Positions 17,596 through 25,681 of a stretch of DNA of 64,000 bases are shown in pieces (the stretch's first letter is position 1; each line of letters starts with the position of its first letter). The position numbers and the translations under genes are program-made. The notes under the pieces are model-generated. The model had not been told where the DNA came from. It did no database searches and saw only the letters and a program-made list of their open reading frames with translations. The stretch is from Ahniella affigens. GTDB lineage: Bacteria > Pseudomonadota > Gammaproteobacteria > Xanthomonadales > Ahniellaceae. The stretch lies in assembly GCF_003015185.1 (NCBI RefSeq), contig NZ_CP027860.1:3038001-3102000 (forward strand). Direction: 5' to 3'.

Positions 17596-18176
17596 AGGCC
17601 ACGCTCTGCCGGCTGGAGCGGGCCGAATTCGAAATCAAGAAGAGTCGATTTCTAGTGGCAGCCGGCCCGGCGGAAACATCCGATGCCGCCTTGCAGTTCG
17701 TTGCGCAGTATTCCGACCAGGAAGCCCGGCACAACTGTTACGCATGGCGGGTGGGTGACCAGTACCGATTCTTCGATGCTGACGAGCCGGCAGGGACGGC
17801 AGGACGCCCGATCTTGCAAGCGATCGATGGGCAAGGATTTGACCAGGTGGTCGTGTTGGTCACGCGCTGGTTTGGCGGCATCAAGCTCGGTGCCGGCGGC
17901 TTGGTTCGGGCCTACGGTGGCTCGGCTGCCGAATGTCTTCGTCTTGCCGAGCGGCGGCCATTGCTCACGTTCGTGTCGTTAGGGTTCTGGGTGCCCTTTT
18001 CCCAACTCGGCGCGATGCATCATCTGCTCGAACAGTTTGACGCGGCGAAAGAAGCCGAGGCGTTTGACGAATCGGGCTGCCGGTTTCAGATTCGCCTGCT
18101 GGAGGAACGCCAGGCAGGGTTCACGAGAGCGCTGATTGATCAGACACGAGGCCAAGCGGTTCTCGACTCTGATTGA
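17592..18176 (+). CDS. yigZ: YigZ/IMPACT family protein
   Basis: 194-residue member of the UPF0029/IMPACT family, proposed to act in translation-related regulation. Typical features are the opening FEIKKSRFLV, RHNCYAWRVG, DADEPAGTAGRPIL and RWFGGIKLGAGGLVRAYGG. The start overlaps the upstream stop (ATGA). The last nine codons coincide with the beginning of the first unit of a 121-bp tandem repeat, so the natural C terminus may have been altered or the gene end may be the repeat's source. Confidence 0.93.
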   Translation: MKATLCRLERAEFEIKKSRFLVAAGPAETSDAALQFVAQYSDQEARHNCYAWRVGDQYRFFDADEPAGTAGRPILQAIDGQGFDQVVVLVTRWFGGIKLGAGGLVRAYGGSAAECLRLAERRPLLTFVSLGFWVPFSQLGAMHHLLEQFDAAKEAEAFDESGCRFQIRLLEERQAGFTRALIDQTRGQAVLDSD

Positions 18177-18510
18177 GGGATGGCTTGGGGCCCGTTGCAT
18201 TGCAACCGATGTATCGCAACCCATGTATTGCTGCCGCTGCAGTGCCACCTCAGCGGCAGCCGCGCGTTGAGGCCAAGCGGTTCTCGACTCGGATTGAGGG
18301 ATGGCTTGGGGCCAGATGCGTTGCAACCCATTTATCGCAACCCATGTATTGCTACCGCTGCAGTGCCACCTCGGCGGCAGCCCCGCGTTGAGGCCAAGCG
18401 GTTCTCGACTCGGATTGAGGGATGGCTTGGGGCCAGTTGCATTGCAACCCATGTATCGCAACCCATGTATCGCAACCGCTGCAGTGCCACCTAGGCGGCA
18501 GCCGCGCGTT
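18148..18510. repeat. Three tandem 121-bp repeats starting inside the yigZ 3' end
   Basis: Units 18148-18268, 18269-18389 and 18390-18510 are each exactly 121 bp and about 90% or more alike. Each opens GAGGCCAAGCGGTTCTCGAC and includes TGAGGGATGGCTTGGGGCC, doubled GCAACCCATGTAT motifs and a hairpin. In unit 1 the hairpin arms are CTGCCGCTG and CAGCGGCAG; they are weakened in units 2 and 3. The length is not a multiple of 3 and codon structure is absent, so it is treated as non-coding. Open frames crossing it are chance. Confidence 0.9.
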
Positions 18511-18525
18511 GTCGCACCAATCCGT

Positions 18526-18772
18526 ATTGTCGTCACCCCGACGAAGCAGATTGTGTGAAAACGGATTTGGCGCCTGCGTTCATGGCGCCTGACGCCATCG
18601 CAAGGCGACCTACTCTGTTCCCGTCATCCCGACGAAAGTCGGGACCCAGAATACTTGCAGCACCCTGGCCAGATTGCTCTGGGTCCCGACTTTCGTCGGG
18701 ATGACGCCATTGAGGTGGCGCCGCAAACTCCAACCGTTTTCACAGAGCCTGCTTCGCCGGAGTGACGACAAT
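18526..18772. repeat. Inverted-repeat bounded segment with central 85-bp palindrome
   Basis: The outer 39-nt ends 18526-18564 and 18734-18772 are imperfect inverted repeats (ATTGTCGTCAC... and its complement). They enclose a perfect palindrome with 29-bp arms at 18622-18650 and 18678-18706 (CGTCATCCCGACGAAAGTCG...). The central motif belongs to a type of intergenic repeat common in gammaproteobacteria. A third copy of the outer end is at 56635-56673. Confidence 0.85.
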
Positions 18773-18830
18773 AGGTATCCGGGCGAAGCGGCAAGCAAGC
18801 CCGAACTGAATGAGCACACAGCGCGGGCCG

Positions 18831-19037
18831 AGTCTGCAGCAGTCGCTCGCGATCGAGATGCCGGCGCCGAGATGGGTGGTCAGCGCAAGGCGCCGTGAGC
18901 GGGCCGTAGCAAGCGCTACGGCTGCGAACGGCAACGCCGCGCTGGCCAGCCAGATCAAGCCGGGGCTCGATCAGTAGGCCGAGCCTCGATGGACGGTTTT
19001 GCCTGATACGGCCTACGGCGGGCGACTGCCGCAGACT
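18831..19037. mobile_element. 207-bp MITE-like element, copy 1
   Basis: The element begins AGTCTGCAGCAGTCGC and ends with the inverted counterpart (one mismatch). The core contains the palindrome CGTAGC-AAGC-GCTACG. It has no coding capacity. It is absent at the equivalent place in the third and fourth units of the array, so it is a discrete insertion that was then duplicated with its host unit. Confidence 0.65.
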
Positions 19038-19194
19038 TGTCGCTGTCCAAAAATTGTTCCAGACAATTTTTGTCGAACCCAGGGGGCCGGATCGATTGCG
19101 GTGTTCATCGGAAGTTTTTCGGCGGCCCCGGGCTCTCAACCCAATCTCTCTCCGCCAGAAACAAAAAAGCCCCCTTGCGGGGGCAACTCGTTTC

Positions 19195-19212
19195 TGGCGG
19201 AGAGAGAGGGAT
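19195..19212 (-). pseudogene. 18-nt copy of tRNA-Ser(GCU) 3' end, unit 1
   Basis: Minus-strand ATCCCTCTCTCTCCGCCA is identical to the last 18 nt of the tRNA gene at 20063-20080. No other tRNA sequence is attached. Confidence 0.8.
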
Positions 19213-19256
19213 ATGTGAAGCACATCCTGTGCTTCACCCGCGCTGCGCGCGGGCCG

Positions 19257-19463
19257 AGTCTGCAGCAGTCGCTCGCGATCGAGATGCCGGCGCCGAGATG
19301 GGTGGTCAGCGCAAGGCGCCGTGAGCGGGCCGTAGCAAGCGCTACGGCTGCGAACGGCAACGCCGCGCTGGCCAGCCAGATCAAGCCGGGGCTCGATCAG
19401 TAGGCCGAGCCTCGATGCACGGTTTTGCCTGATACGGCCTACGGCGGGCGACTGCTGCAGACT
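19257..19463. mobile_element. 207-bp MITE-like element, copy 2
   Basis: This copy has perfect 16-bp terminal inverted repeats (AGTCTGCAGCAGTCGC at 19257 and its complement ending at 19463). It differs from copy 1 at only a few bases, which indicates recent duplication of the whole 426-bp unit. No clear target-site duplication is visible. Confidence 0.65.
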
Positions 19464-19620
19464 TGTCGCTGTCCAAAAATTGTTCCGGACAATTTTTGTC
19501 GAACCCAGGGGGCCGGATCGATTGCGGTGTTCATCGGAAGTTTTTCGGCGGCCCCGGGCTCTCAACCCAATCTCTCTCCGCTAGAAACAAAAAAGCCCCC
19601 TTGCGGGGGCAACTCGTTTC

Positions 19621-19638
19621 TGGCGGAGAGAGAGGGAT
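19621..19638 (-). pseudogene. 18-nt copy of tRNA-Ser(GCU) 3' end, unit 2
   Basis: Identical 18-nt tRNA tail, 426 bp from the copy in unit 1. Confidence 0.8.
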
Positions 19639-19840
19639 ATGTGAAGCACATCCTGTGCTTCACCCGCGCTGCGCGCGGGCCAGCTTCGCTGTCCAAAAAT
19701 TGTTCCAGACAATTTTTGTCGAACCCAGGGGGCCGGATCGATTGCGGTGTTCATCGGAAGTTTTTCGGCGGCCCCGGGCTCTCAACCCAATCTCTCTCCG
19801 CCAGAAACAAAAAAGCCCCCTTGCGGGGGCAACTCGTTTC

Positions 19841-19858
19841 TGGCGGAGAGAGAGGGAT
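19841..19858 (-). pseudogene. 18-nt copy of tRNA-Ser(GCU) 3' end, unit 3
   Basis: Identical 18-nt tRNA tail, 220 bp from the unit 2 copy and 222 bp from the real tRNA end. Confidence 0.8.
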
Positions 19859-20011
19859 ATGTGAAGCACATCCTGTGCTTCACCCGCGCTGGCGCGCGGG
19901 CCGGCTTCGCCGTCCAAAATTTGTTCCAGACAAATTTTGTCGAACCCCGGGGGCCGGAATGCTCGTGGCGACAATCGAAACACTATCGGCGGCCCCGGGC
20001 TCTCAACCCAA

Positions 20012-20075
20012 TCTCTCTCCGCCAGAAACAAAAAAGCCCCCTTGCGGGGGCATTTTTGTTTCTGGCGGAGAGAGA
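20012..20075 (-). terminator. tRNA-Ser(GCU) terminator inside a 30-bp inverted repeat
   Basis: Reading the minus strand, the tRNA tail is followed by GCCCCC-GCAA-GGGGGC and six T, an intrinsic terminator. The arms extend outwards to 20046-20075 and 20012-20041 (30 bp, one mismatch). The 13 terminal tRNA bases are therefore repeated in inverted orientation on the far side of the terminator. Confidence 0.85.
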
Positions 20076-20155
20076 GGGATTCGAACCCTCGATAGAGCTT
20101 TTGACCCTATACTCCCTTAGCAGGGGAGCCCCTTCGGCCTCTCGGGCATCTCTCC
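20063..20155 (-). tRNA. tRNA-Ser(GCU)
   Basis: 93-nt serine tRNA with encoded CCA. It begins GGAGAGATGCCCGAGAGG and has an anticodon loop CTGCTAA with anticodon GCT (complement of 20119-20121), a long variable arm, T-loop GGTTCGAATCC and an acceptor pairing GGAGAGA with TCTCTCC. It reads AGC/AGU codons. It lies downstream of csrA, the same csrA-tRNA-Ser order as in other gammaproteobacteria. Confidence 0.97.
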
Positions 20156-20238
20156 AGAATGGGGTGTACTGAGGCTTGGTCTACTAGTTTAGCGGGTGCA
20201 GTTCGTTTCGCCAAGCTGTTTCAGAAAATCGTTTTCGA

Positions 20239-20445
20239 TCAGGCTTTTGCATCCGCATCGGGCGTCGCTTCGCCGCCTTCCTGCTCTTTTCGAATGCGTT
20301 GGAATATTTCTTCGCGGTGGACGGCGAGCTCCTTCGGGGCGTTGATACCAATGCGAACTTGATTGCCCTTGACCCCAAGCACCGTCACGGTCACCTGATC
20401 GCCAATCATCAATGTTTCGCCCACTCGTCTCGTCAATATCAGCAT
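20239..20445 (-). CDS. csrA: Carbon storage regulator CsrA/RsmA
   Basis: Dimeric RNA-binding protein that controls translation and stability of mRNAs carrying GGA motifs. It has 68 residues starting [23 protein letters not shown] and continuing through the [19 protein letters not shown] segment; the C-terminal tail is polar. The start is fixed by a GGAGGA ribosome site 5-6 nt upstream; a 17-codon upstream extension is rejected. The neighbour tRNA-Ser is in the same direction. Confidence 0.97.
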   Translation of the reverse strand: MLILTRRVGETLMIGDQVTVTVLGVKGNQVRIGINAPKELAVHREEIFQRIRKEQEGGEATPDADAKA

Positions 20446-20563
20446 CTCGTCCTCCAGGCCGGAGTCATTCCCGAACTCCCGGCTATCCTTGGCCAAATAC
20501 GCGGCATCACCCTGTCGCGCAGGACAATATTAGCGGCAACTGTGCCAGCTTGGGCAACACAAT

Positions 20564-20592
20564 TAAAAAGCCCGCGGCAGAACCGCGGGCTT
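20564..20592 (-). terminator. Intrinsic terminator of the M35 protease gene
   Basis: Minus strand: AGCCCGCGG (complement of 20583-20591), a short loop, CCGCGGGCT (complement of 20569-20577), then TTTTAATT. It lies 24 nt after the protease stop and isolates it from csrA. Confidence 0.85.
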
Positions 20593-20615
20593 TCTGTCAA
20601 CACATGCAACAGAAA

Positions 20616-21662
20616 TTAGTTCAGCGCCGGGGTGTTTTCGGCGAAGTACTCATGGCTGTCAGCATTGTCAATGGCCTTGGTCGTGTTCGTGGTCGCCAGC
20701 TTCTTGGCAGCCGTCTGGCCATAGGCATGGTCATCCGTGTCCGCCACCACAGTGAAATGGCTCAGCTCATGCACGATCGTACCCGCCTTGGAGTCCGTAC
20801 CCGTGCTCGGCGCCGACCAGAACGCGTTGCAAACAAAGATGTTGTAAGGCTGGTTCTTGTAGACGTAGGCGTAGGCGGAGTCGGTGCAGGTGCAATTGAA
20901 GGTCACCGGCTTGATGCGGAGCGCCTCATCGATCTTCACGTAGTGCGCCTTGACCGTGTTGTAGCGGCTCGAATTGTAGGTACCGAACCACGTGGTGTAA
21001 CGCGAACCAGTCTTGCCGGCATTCAGGTAGGACAGCGAATTCGCCGCGTACGTGCCCGCACTGTTCATTGCCGAGTTGATCTGCGACTGACGGGTGCTGG
21101 TGCAGCCCGTAAAACCGGAAGCGTTAGCCTTTGCCTGGTCCCACGCAATCGGCATCGCCGGAGGGTTATAGGGCACGCCTTCCACAAACATGCTGATGGG
21201 GGCGGACGCAACGGTGCCTTGCAGGGCTTTTGCTTCGTCCGTGCTGCGGTCGCCCTGCAGCAAGGTACGCAGCGAATTCTGATACGAAATCTGGTAGACG
21301 CCTGTTTCGCTGAGGTTGTAGACCTCGGAGAGATCCACGACGATCGAGCGCGACTGACCGGCCTTGAGCGTGATCATGTCGTAATCTTGCGGATCGGCCC
21401 ACTTGTAGTGGCGGCCAACGTATTCGGCTTCCACGCCATTGAAGGTCACCGAGAACTGCTCACCGAGCAGGCCCGTGAACGGGGTTTCCCAGCGGACAAC
21501 CTGCACGGCCGACTTGCCGGTATTGGTCATCGTGAACTTCACGACCGGCGCGTTGGCGCCTTCGCCTTGGGCCGGCTCAACGCGCGCGACAATCGCGGCG
21601 GAAGCGGCACCCGAAACAAACAACACCGTGGCTAGCGCCAATTGCGTGATTTTCGTCTTCAT
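20616..21662 (-). CDS. Secreted M35 (deuterolysin-type) metalloendopeptidase
   Basis: 348-residue secreted zinc protease of the aspzincin clan. A signal peptide (MKTKITQLALATVLFVSGAASA, about 1-22) is followed by an immunoglobulin-like propeptide region and a C-terminal catalytic domain. The zinc site is HELSH (298-302), followed by DTDDHAYG supplying the Asp ligand. Cysteines in GCTSTRQ and FNCTCT suggest disulfides. The ATG at 21662 has a GGGGAG ribosome site; an upstream start gives no signal peptide. Such enzymes cut on the N-terminal side of lysine or at acyl-lysine bonds in relatives; specificity here is unproven. Confidence 0.9.
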   Translation of the reverse strand: MKTKITQLALATVLFVSGAASAAIVARVEPAQGEGANAPVVKFTMTNTGKSAVQVVRWETPFTGLLGEQFSVTFNGVEAEYVGRHYKWADPQDYDMITLKAGQSRSIVVDLSEVYNLSETGVYQISYQNSLRTLLQGDRSTDEAKALQGTVASAPISMFVEGVPYNPPAMPIAWDQAKANASGFTGCTSTRQSQINSAMNSAGTYAANSLSYLNAGKTGSRYTTWFGTYNSSRYNTVKAHYVKIDEALRIKPVTFNCTCTDSAYAYVYKNQPYNIFVCNAFWSAPSTGTDSKAGTIVHELSHFTVVADTDDHAYGQTAAKKLATTNTTKAIDNADSHEYFAENTPALN

Positions 21663-21957
21663 ATTTCGAAACTCCCCTTTCGATTGTTGTTGGCAAAGCT
21701 TGTGATTTCGCTGCATTTCGATCGCACAGCTGCCCCTGGGGCCCGGTTGGGTCCTGGAGCACATGCTTGATCCCCTGACATTGGGCGACCTTCTGTGATG
21801 AATTCACCGAAGACCCATCGAACTTAATTCACAATTTCCCGACTCTGCAACAACTTTCGATTGCGCACCGCACCAGAACCAGGGCGCTTCGGTATGCCTA
21901 TCGGATCATCCCTCGCTCAGGCATGATTGTCGGGATCACGCCCCTGACTGGACCGTC

Positions 21958-22608
21958 ATGCTCAGCCGACTGCAACGCTATTTTCTGACTGGAATCCTGA
22001 CCTTACTGCCGATCTGGCTGACGGTGATCGTATTCAAGTTTGTGCTTCAAGGCCTCGGTTATCTGTCCCAACCGCTGGTCTATGCGGTGCTGTCGCCGCT
22101 CGCCGATGCGCTGCCGCAGGCCTTCGGCTGGTTGCAGAGCGATCGCGCCCAGCAACTGGTCGCGATCACGCTCACGCTCGCCTTCATCCTGCTGATCGGC
22201 TGGATTTCAAGCTGGGTCGTCGGACAGCGCCTGCTGGATTACTTCGAGTCCTGGATGGCCAGGATTCCGCTGGCAAAAACCGTTTACGGCAGCGCCAGAC
22301 AGTTGCTCGATGCCCTCCGCACGAGCCCCGACGGCACCCAACGCGTTGTGCTCATCGACTTTCCGTCGCCTGAGATGAAAACCATCGGCTTAGTCACGCG
22401 CACCATGCGCGACGAGCTCACCGGCGAAGAACTCGCGGCGGTCTATGTTCCCACCACACCGAATCCAACATCGGGCTACCTGGAAATTGTGCCGGTGACC
22501 AAACTTACCCCAACCGACTGGACAGTCGATCAGGCCATGACCTTTGTGATCTCCGGCGGCGTGCGCGCACCGGATGTCATTCGCTTTCATCGGAGCACAC
22601 CGCAATGA
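21958..22608 (+). CDS. DUF502 inner-membrane protein
   Basis: 216 residues with two transmembrane segments, about 8-32 (FLTGILTLLPIWLTVIVFKFV) and about 66-92 (LVAITLTLAFILLIGWISSWVVG), then a soluble domain with the family motifs IPLAKTVYGSARQLLDAL and PTTPNPTSGYLEIVP. Function is unknown. It overlaps yhhQ by 4 nt. Confidence 0.9.
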   Translation: MLSRLQRYFLTGILTLLPIWLTVIVFKFVLQGLGYLSQPLVYAVLSPLADALPQAFGWLQSDRAQQLVAITLTLAFILLIGWISSWVVGQRLLDYFESWMARIPLAKTVYGSARQLLDALRTSPDGTQRVVLIDFPSPEMKTIGLVTRTMRDELTGEELAAVYVPTTPNPTSGYLEIVPVTKLTPTDWTVDQAMTFVISGGVRAPDVIRFHRSTPQ

Positions 22609-23372
22609 CTGGATTCAATCGACGCCAGAAGCTGTTTCTGATCCTGTCCGGATTTTTCCTGACCAATGTGCTGTTGGCCGAGTTCGTCGGCGTGAAGATT
22701 TTTGCACTGGAGCCCACACTCGGCATTTCGCCGTTCAACTGGAACCTCTTTGGCCACCAAGGCAGCCTGAATTTCACGGCAGGCGTCATGCTTTGGCCCA
22801 TTGTGTTCGTGATGACCGACATCATCAACGAGTACTACGGCAAACGCGGCGTCCGGTTCCTGTCCTGGCTTGCGGTCGTTCTGATCCTGTACGCGTTCTT
22901 GTTCGCTTATCTGGCGATCGCCCTGGTCCCCGCCGACTGGTGGGTCGGGGTCATGAAAGACCAAGGCGTGCCCGATCAGCAAGCGGCATTCGCCGCCATT
23001 TTTGGCCAGGCCACCTGGACCATCTGGGGCTCGGTCGTCGCATTTTTGCTGTCGCAGCTGATCGACATCACAATCTTCCAGCGCATCCGTCAACGCACCG
23101 GCGAGCGCTGGCTTGGTTTGCGCGCAACGGTGTCGACACTGGTCTCGCAATTCATCGACAGCTTCGTCGTGCTCTATATCGCTTTTGTCATCGGCCCACA
23201 GAAGTGGGCTCTCTCGCTTTGGTTGGCCATCGGCTCGGTCAATTATGTCTACAAAGGCGTTGTAGCGATCCTGATGATTCCCGTTCTGTATCTCATTCAC
23301 ATGGCCATCGACCGCTACCTCGGCCACGCCGAGGCAGAAGCAATGAAGCGCGATGCCCTGCAGGAGTCCTGA
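22605..23372 (+). CDS. yhhQ: Queuosine precursor transporter YhhQ (DUF165/VUT family)
   Basis: Integral membrane importer of preQ0/preQ1-type queuosine precursors. 255 residues with about six hydrophobic segments. The family signature appears as FVMTDIINEYYGKRGVRFLSW, with SQLIDITIFQRIR and SQFIDSFVVLYIAF. The start overlaps the DUF502 stop (ATGA). Family assignment is strong; the substrate is inferred from the characterised E. coli protein. Confidence 0.92.
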   Translation: MTGFNRRQKLFLILSGFFLTNVLLAEFVGVKIFALEPTLGISPFNWNLFGHQGSLNFTAGVMLWPIVFVMTDIINEYYGKRGVRFLSWLAVVLILYAFLFAYLAIALVPADWWVGVMKDQGVPDQQAAFAAIFGQATWTIWGSVVAFLLSQLIDITIFQRIRQRTGERWLGLRATVSTLVSQFIDSFVVLYIAFVIGPQKWALSLWLAIGSVNYVYKGVVAILMIPVLYLIHMAIDRYLGHAEAEAMKRDALQES

Positions 23373-23376
23373 ACTG

Positions 23377-25200
23377 ATGCCCCGTTCGCTCACGCTCGCC
23401 TTGGCGCTCACCCTGACCATTCTGCCGACCGCGATAACGGCCAAGGAATCGCCGCCCGTCGACACCAAACCACTGCAAACACTGGCCGAACGGACCCAAT
23501 ATCAGGACACTGACTCGGCCCTGGCGAGCTTTGCGCTGCTGGATCAGATCGCCAATCAGTCACCCGATATTCGCATGCAAACGTTTGGTCTCACGCCAGA
23601 AGGGCGTGAGCTGAAATGGGTGCTGGCTGGGCCCAATGCCGATCAGGCCAATCCGGAGGACCTGTCGACAACGACGCGTGTCCTGCTGATCGCCGGCATT
23701 CATGCTGGCGAAATCGAAGGCAAGGATGCCGGCATCGCGTTGTTGCGGGATCTCACCGACAACCCAGAGCACCGCTGGCCCTACCCATCCATCAGTCTCG
23801 CCTTCGTCCCGATTTTCAATCTTGACGGCCATGAGCGTCGCTCTCCATTCAATCGCGCGAATCAAAATGGGCCCGCGAACATGGGTTGGCGCGGCACGAG
23901 TCAGCGCTACAACTTGAATCGCGATTTCCTGAAAGCGGACACCGTCGAAATGCGCGCCTTGCTTGGACTCTGGAATCAGTTCCAGCCGCATCTCGTTTAC
24001 GACTCGCACACGACCGACGGCGCCGACTATCAATACGATCTGACCTGGCATCTCGAGCAATTCGATCTGCTCGATTCCGGCCTCCGCACGTGGCAGAAAA
24101 CGTTTTTTGTCGACACCGTGTTTCCGGCAGTAGCACAACGGAAGCATTTGCTAGTGTCTTATCCCGAACCGTTAGACAGCGCCGACTTGAAGCAGGGCGT
24201 CAGCTATTTCGTATCAACAGCCAAGTACTCAACGGGCTACGCAGCCGCGCGCAATCGCCCGGTGCTTCTGATCGAAACACACATGCTGAAGGACTATCAG
24301 ACTCGGGTTCGCGCCACGTATGACTTGTTGGATCTCAGCCTGAAGCACTTGGTCAAACTCGGTCAGCCGCTGCAACAGGCAGTTTTGGAGGCCGAACAAC
24401 GCAGCATGAGTCTGATTGGTCGGCAAGTCGTCTTGACAACGCAATCGGACGGAAGCAGCCAGCAGATTCCATTCAAGGGATTCGCTTACGAAACCCGAGA
24501 GAGTGCATTTTCGGGGTCCAAATACGCGGTCTACGACACCGAGAAACCAAAGACCATCAAGCTGCCCTACTTCTACCAACAGAAACCGGCCGTGACCGTG
24601 ACGATGCCAGCGGCCTATGTACTGCCGCCCGCGTATCGGCATCTGCTCGCGCAGTTGGACCGCCATCAGATCGAGTATCAGGCGCTGCCTTTGGACGTTA
24701 CGGTCACGGTCACCGAAGAAGTGCTGTCGGACCCGAAGTGGGCGCCAGCGTCATTCGAGGGTCGCGTCGGTTTGGCCGAGTTTCAGTCCGAGCGGCATCA
24801 GGTGGAGCGCGTTCTGCCGGCGGGCAGTATCCTGATTCCGGCTGCGCAGCCAAACGTACGGGTGCTCGCGCATCTCCTCGAACCCACTGGACCGGATTCG
24901 TTGCTGCGGCTTGGCTACTTCAACATGATCTTCGAGCAACGCGAATACGCCGAGCCGCGGGTGGCCGAAAACATGGCGGCGACGCTCGCGGCCAAACATC
25001 CCGAGATGAAGGCCGCGTTCGATCAGAAAGTCGCGAACGAGCCAGCCTTTGCCGCAAATCCGTTCCTGCGTTTGAACTGGTGGTTCATGCGCTCAGACTG
25101 GCGCGAGCAGGACTTGGGGCGGTATCCAGTCTGGCGGCTTGACGCAGATGCGTTGAGGCAATTGGCCGCCGCACAGCCGGATCAGGGTCAAGGCGGTTGA
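23377..25200 (+). CDS. M14-family zinc carboxypeptidase, exported
   Basis: 607 residues with a signal peptide (about 1-22, ending AITA). The carboxypeptidase domain has zinc ligands H109xxE112 (GIHAGEIEGKD), a later His in VYDSHTTDG, and the catalytic Glu in VLLIETHMLKDY. A long C-terminal region of about 280 residues of unknown role follows. The ATG at 23377 comes 4 nt after the yhhQ stop with CAGGAG upstream; an earlier in-frame start within yhhQ is rejected. Substrate is unknown. Confidence 0.88.
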   Translation: MPRSLTLALALTLTILPTAITAKESPPVDTKPLQTLAERTQYQDTDSALASFALLDQIANQSPDIRMQTFGLTPEGRELKWVLAGPNADQANPEDLSTTTRVLLIAGIHAGEIEGKDAGIALLRDLTDNPEHRWPYPSISLAFVPIFNLDGHERRSPFNRANQNGPANMGWRGTSQRYNLNRDFLKADTVEMRALLGLWNQFQPHLVYDSHTTDGADYQYDLTWHLEQFDLLDSGLRTWQKTFFVDTVFPAVAQRKHLLVSYPEPLDSADLKQGVSYFVSTAKYSTGYAAARNRPVLLIETHMLKDYQTRVRATYDLLDLSLKHLVKLGQPLQQAVLEAEQRSMSLIGRQVVLTTQSDGSSQQIPFKGFAYETRESAFSGSKYAVYDTEKPKTIKLPYFYQQKPAVTVTMPAAYVLPPAYRHLLAQLDRHQIEYQALPLDVTVTVTEEVLSDPKWAPASFEGRVGLAEFQSERHQVERVLPAGSILIPAAQPNVRVLAHLLEPTGPDSLLRLGYFNMIFEQREYAEPRVAENMAATLAAKHPEMKAAFDQKVANEPAFAANPFLRLNWWFMRSDWREQDLGRYPVWRLDADALRQLAAAQPDQGQGG

Positions 25201-25265
25201 CCGAAGGGCGATCGCCGCGCCATTCGGTCACGGCCGGGCTGAAACCAGCATCCAACACGGAAGAC

Positions 25266-25673
25266 TCAGTTAGCTGGCTTGACCCGGTAGTCCTGATACG
25301 ACTTCTCTTCGACCAGTGCCGAACCCAAAGCCGTATTGATCTCGCGCTTCAGACGCGCCCGCTCGTCGTTTTCGAAATAGACGGCGCGCGCCAGGCGAAT
25401 GAACTCGGCATCAAATTCCTGCCGCGATTCCTTGATCCGGATGTCGTCTTCGATCACCCAGAGCCGCTCATTGACCGCCTTCAGCAACAAAACCGGCTCG
25501 TTGATGTCGATCTTGGACTCGGGTGCCTGCCCCCAAGTCGCACGCAGCTCATCAAGCTCGCGCTGGACATTCGCGAGCTTGGCCGGATCGCGCATGCGTT
25601 CGGATTTGATTTCCAGAATGGCGATCTTGTCGAGCAGTTCGCCGAACGAAACAGGAACGTGAATCAGACTCAT
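25266..25673 (-). CDS. Conserved hypothetical protein, DUF6165-like
   Basis: 135-residue, highly charged, mostly helical cytoplasmic protein (SFGELLDKIAILEIKSERMRDPAKLANVQRELDELR). It matches a small family found widely in proteobacteria, sometimes beside glycan genes. No catalytic motif is visible. It follows the 25682-26290 gene by 8 nt on the same strand. Confidence 0.7.
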   Translation of the reverse strand: MSLIHVPVSFGELLDKIAILEIKSERMRDPAKLANVQRELDELRATWGQAPESKIDINEPVLLLKAVNERLWVIEDDIRIKESRQEFDAEFIRLARAVYFENDERARLKREINTALGSALVEEKSYQDYRVKPAN

Positions 25674-25681
25674 GCGGGACC

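Larger units (their letters stand above)
18821..20062. repeat. Array of tRNA-Ser-linked modules
   Basis: Four related units: 18821-19246, 19247-19672 (both 426 bp and nearly identical), 19673-19893 (221 bp) and 19894-20062, which runs into tRNA-Ser(GCU). Each has an AT palindrome (AAAAATTGT/ACAATTTTT or AAAATTTGT/ACAAATTTT), a GGGGCCG...CGGCCCC pair, and a terminator hairpin flanked by tRNA 3'-end sequence. Units 1-3 also end in a hairpin GTGAAGCACA/TGTGCTTCAC. The two 426-bp units differ from the others by a 207-bp insertion. Translations of the region give spurious GGERGI-type peptides from the antisense tRNA tail. Confidence 0.85.

Noticed and set aside
18148..20062. Possible CRISPR array
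   Set aside because: The periods (121, 221, 426 bp) and long conserved units do not fit 24-37 bp repeats with unique spacers, and no cas gene is present.
18624..20120. Several open frames of 130-310 codons in the 18.6-20.1 kb repeats
   Set aside because: They read through tandem non-coding repeats, give near-identical peptide blocks repeated in tandem and contain antisense tRNA-Ser peptides (GGERGI-like), a known annotation artefact.
21820..21850. GAACTT upstream of the DUF502 gene as a second sigma-E promoter
   Set aside because: The only -10-like TCTG is 18 nt away and the match is weak.
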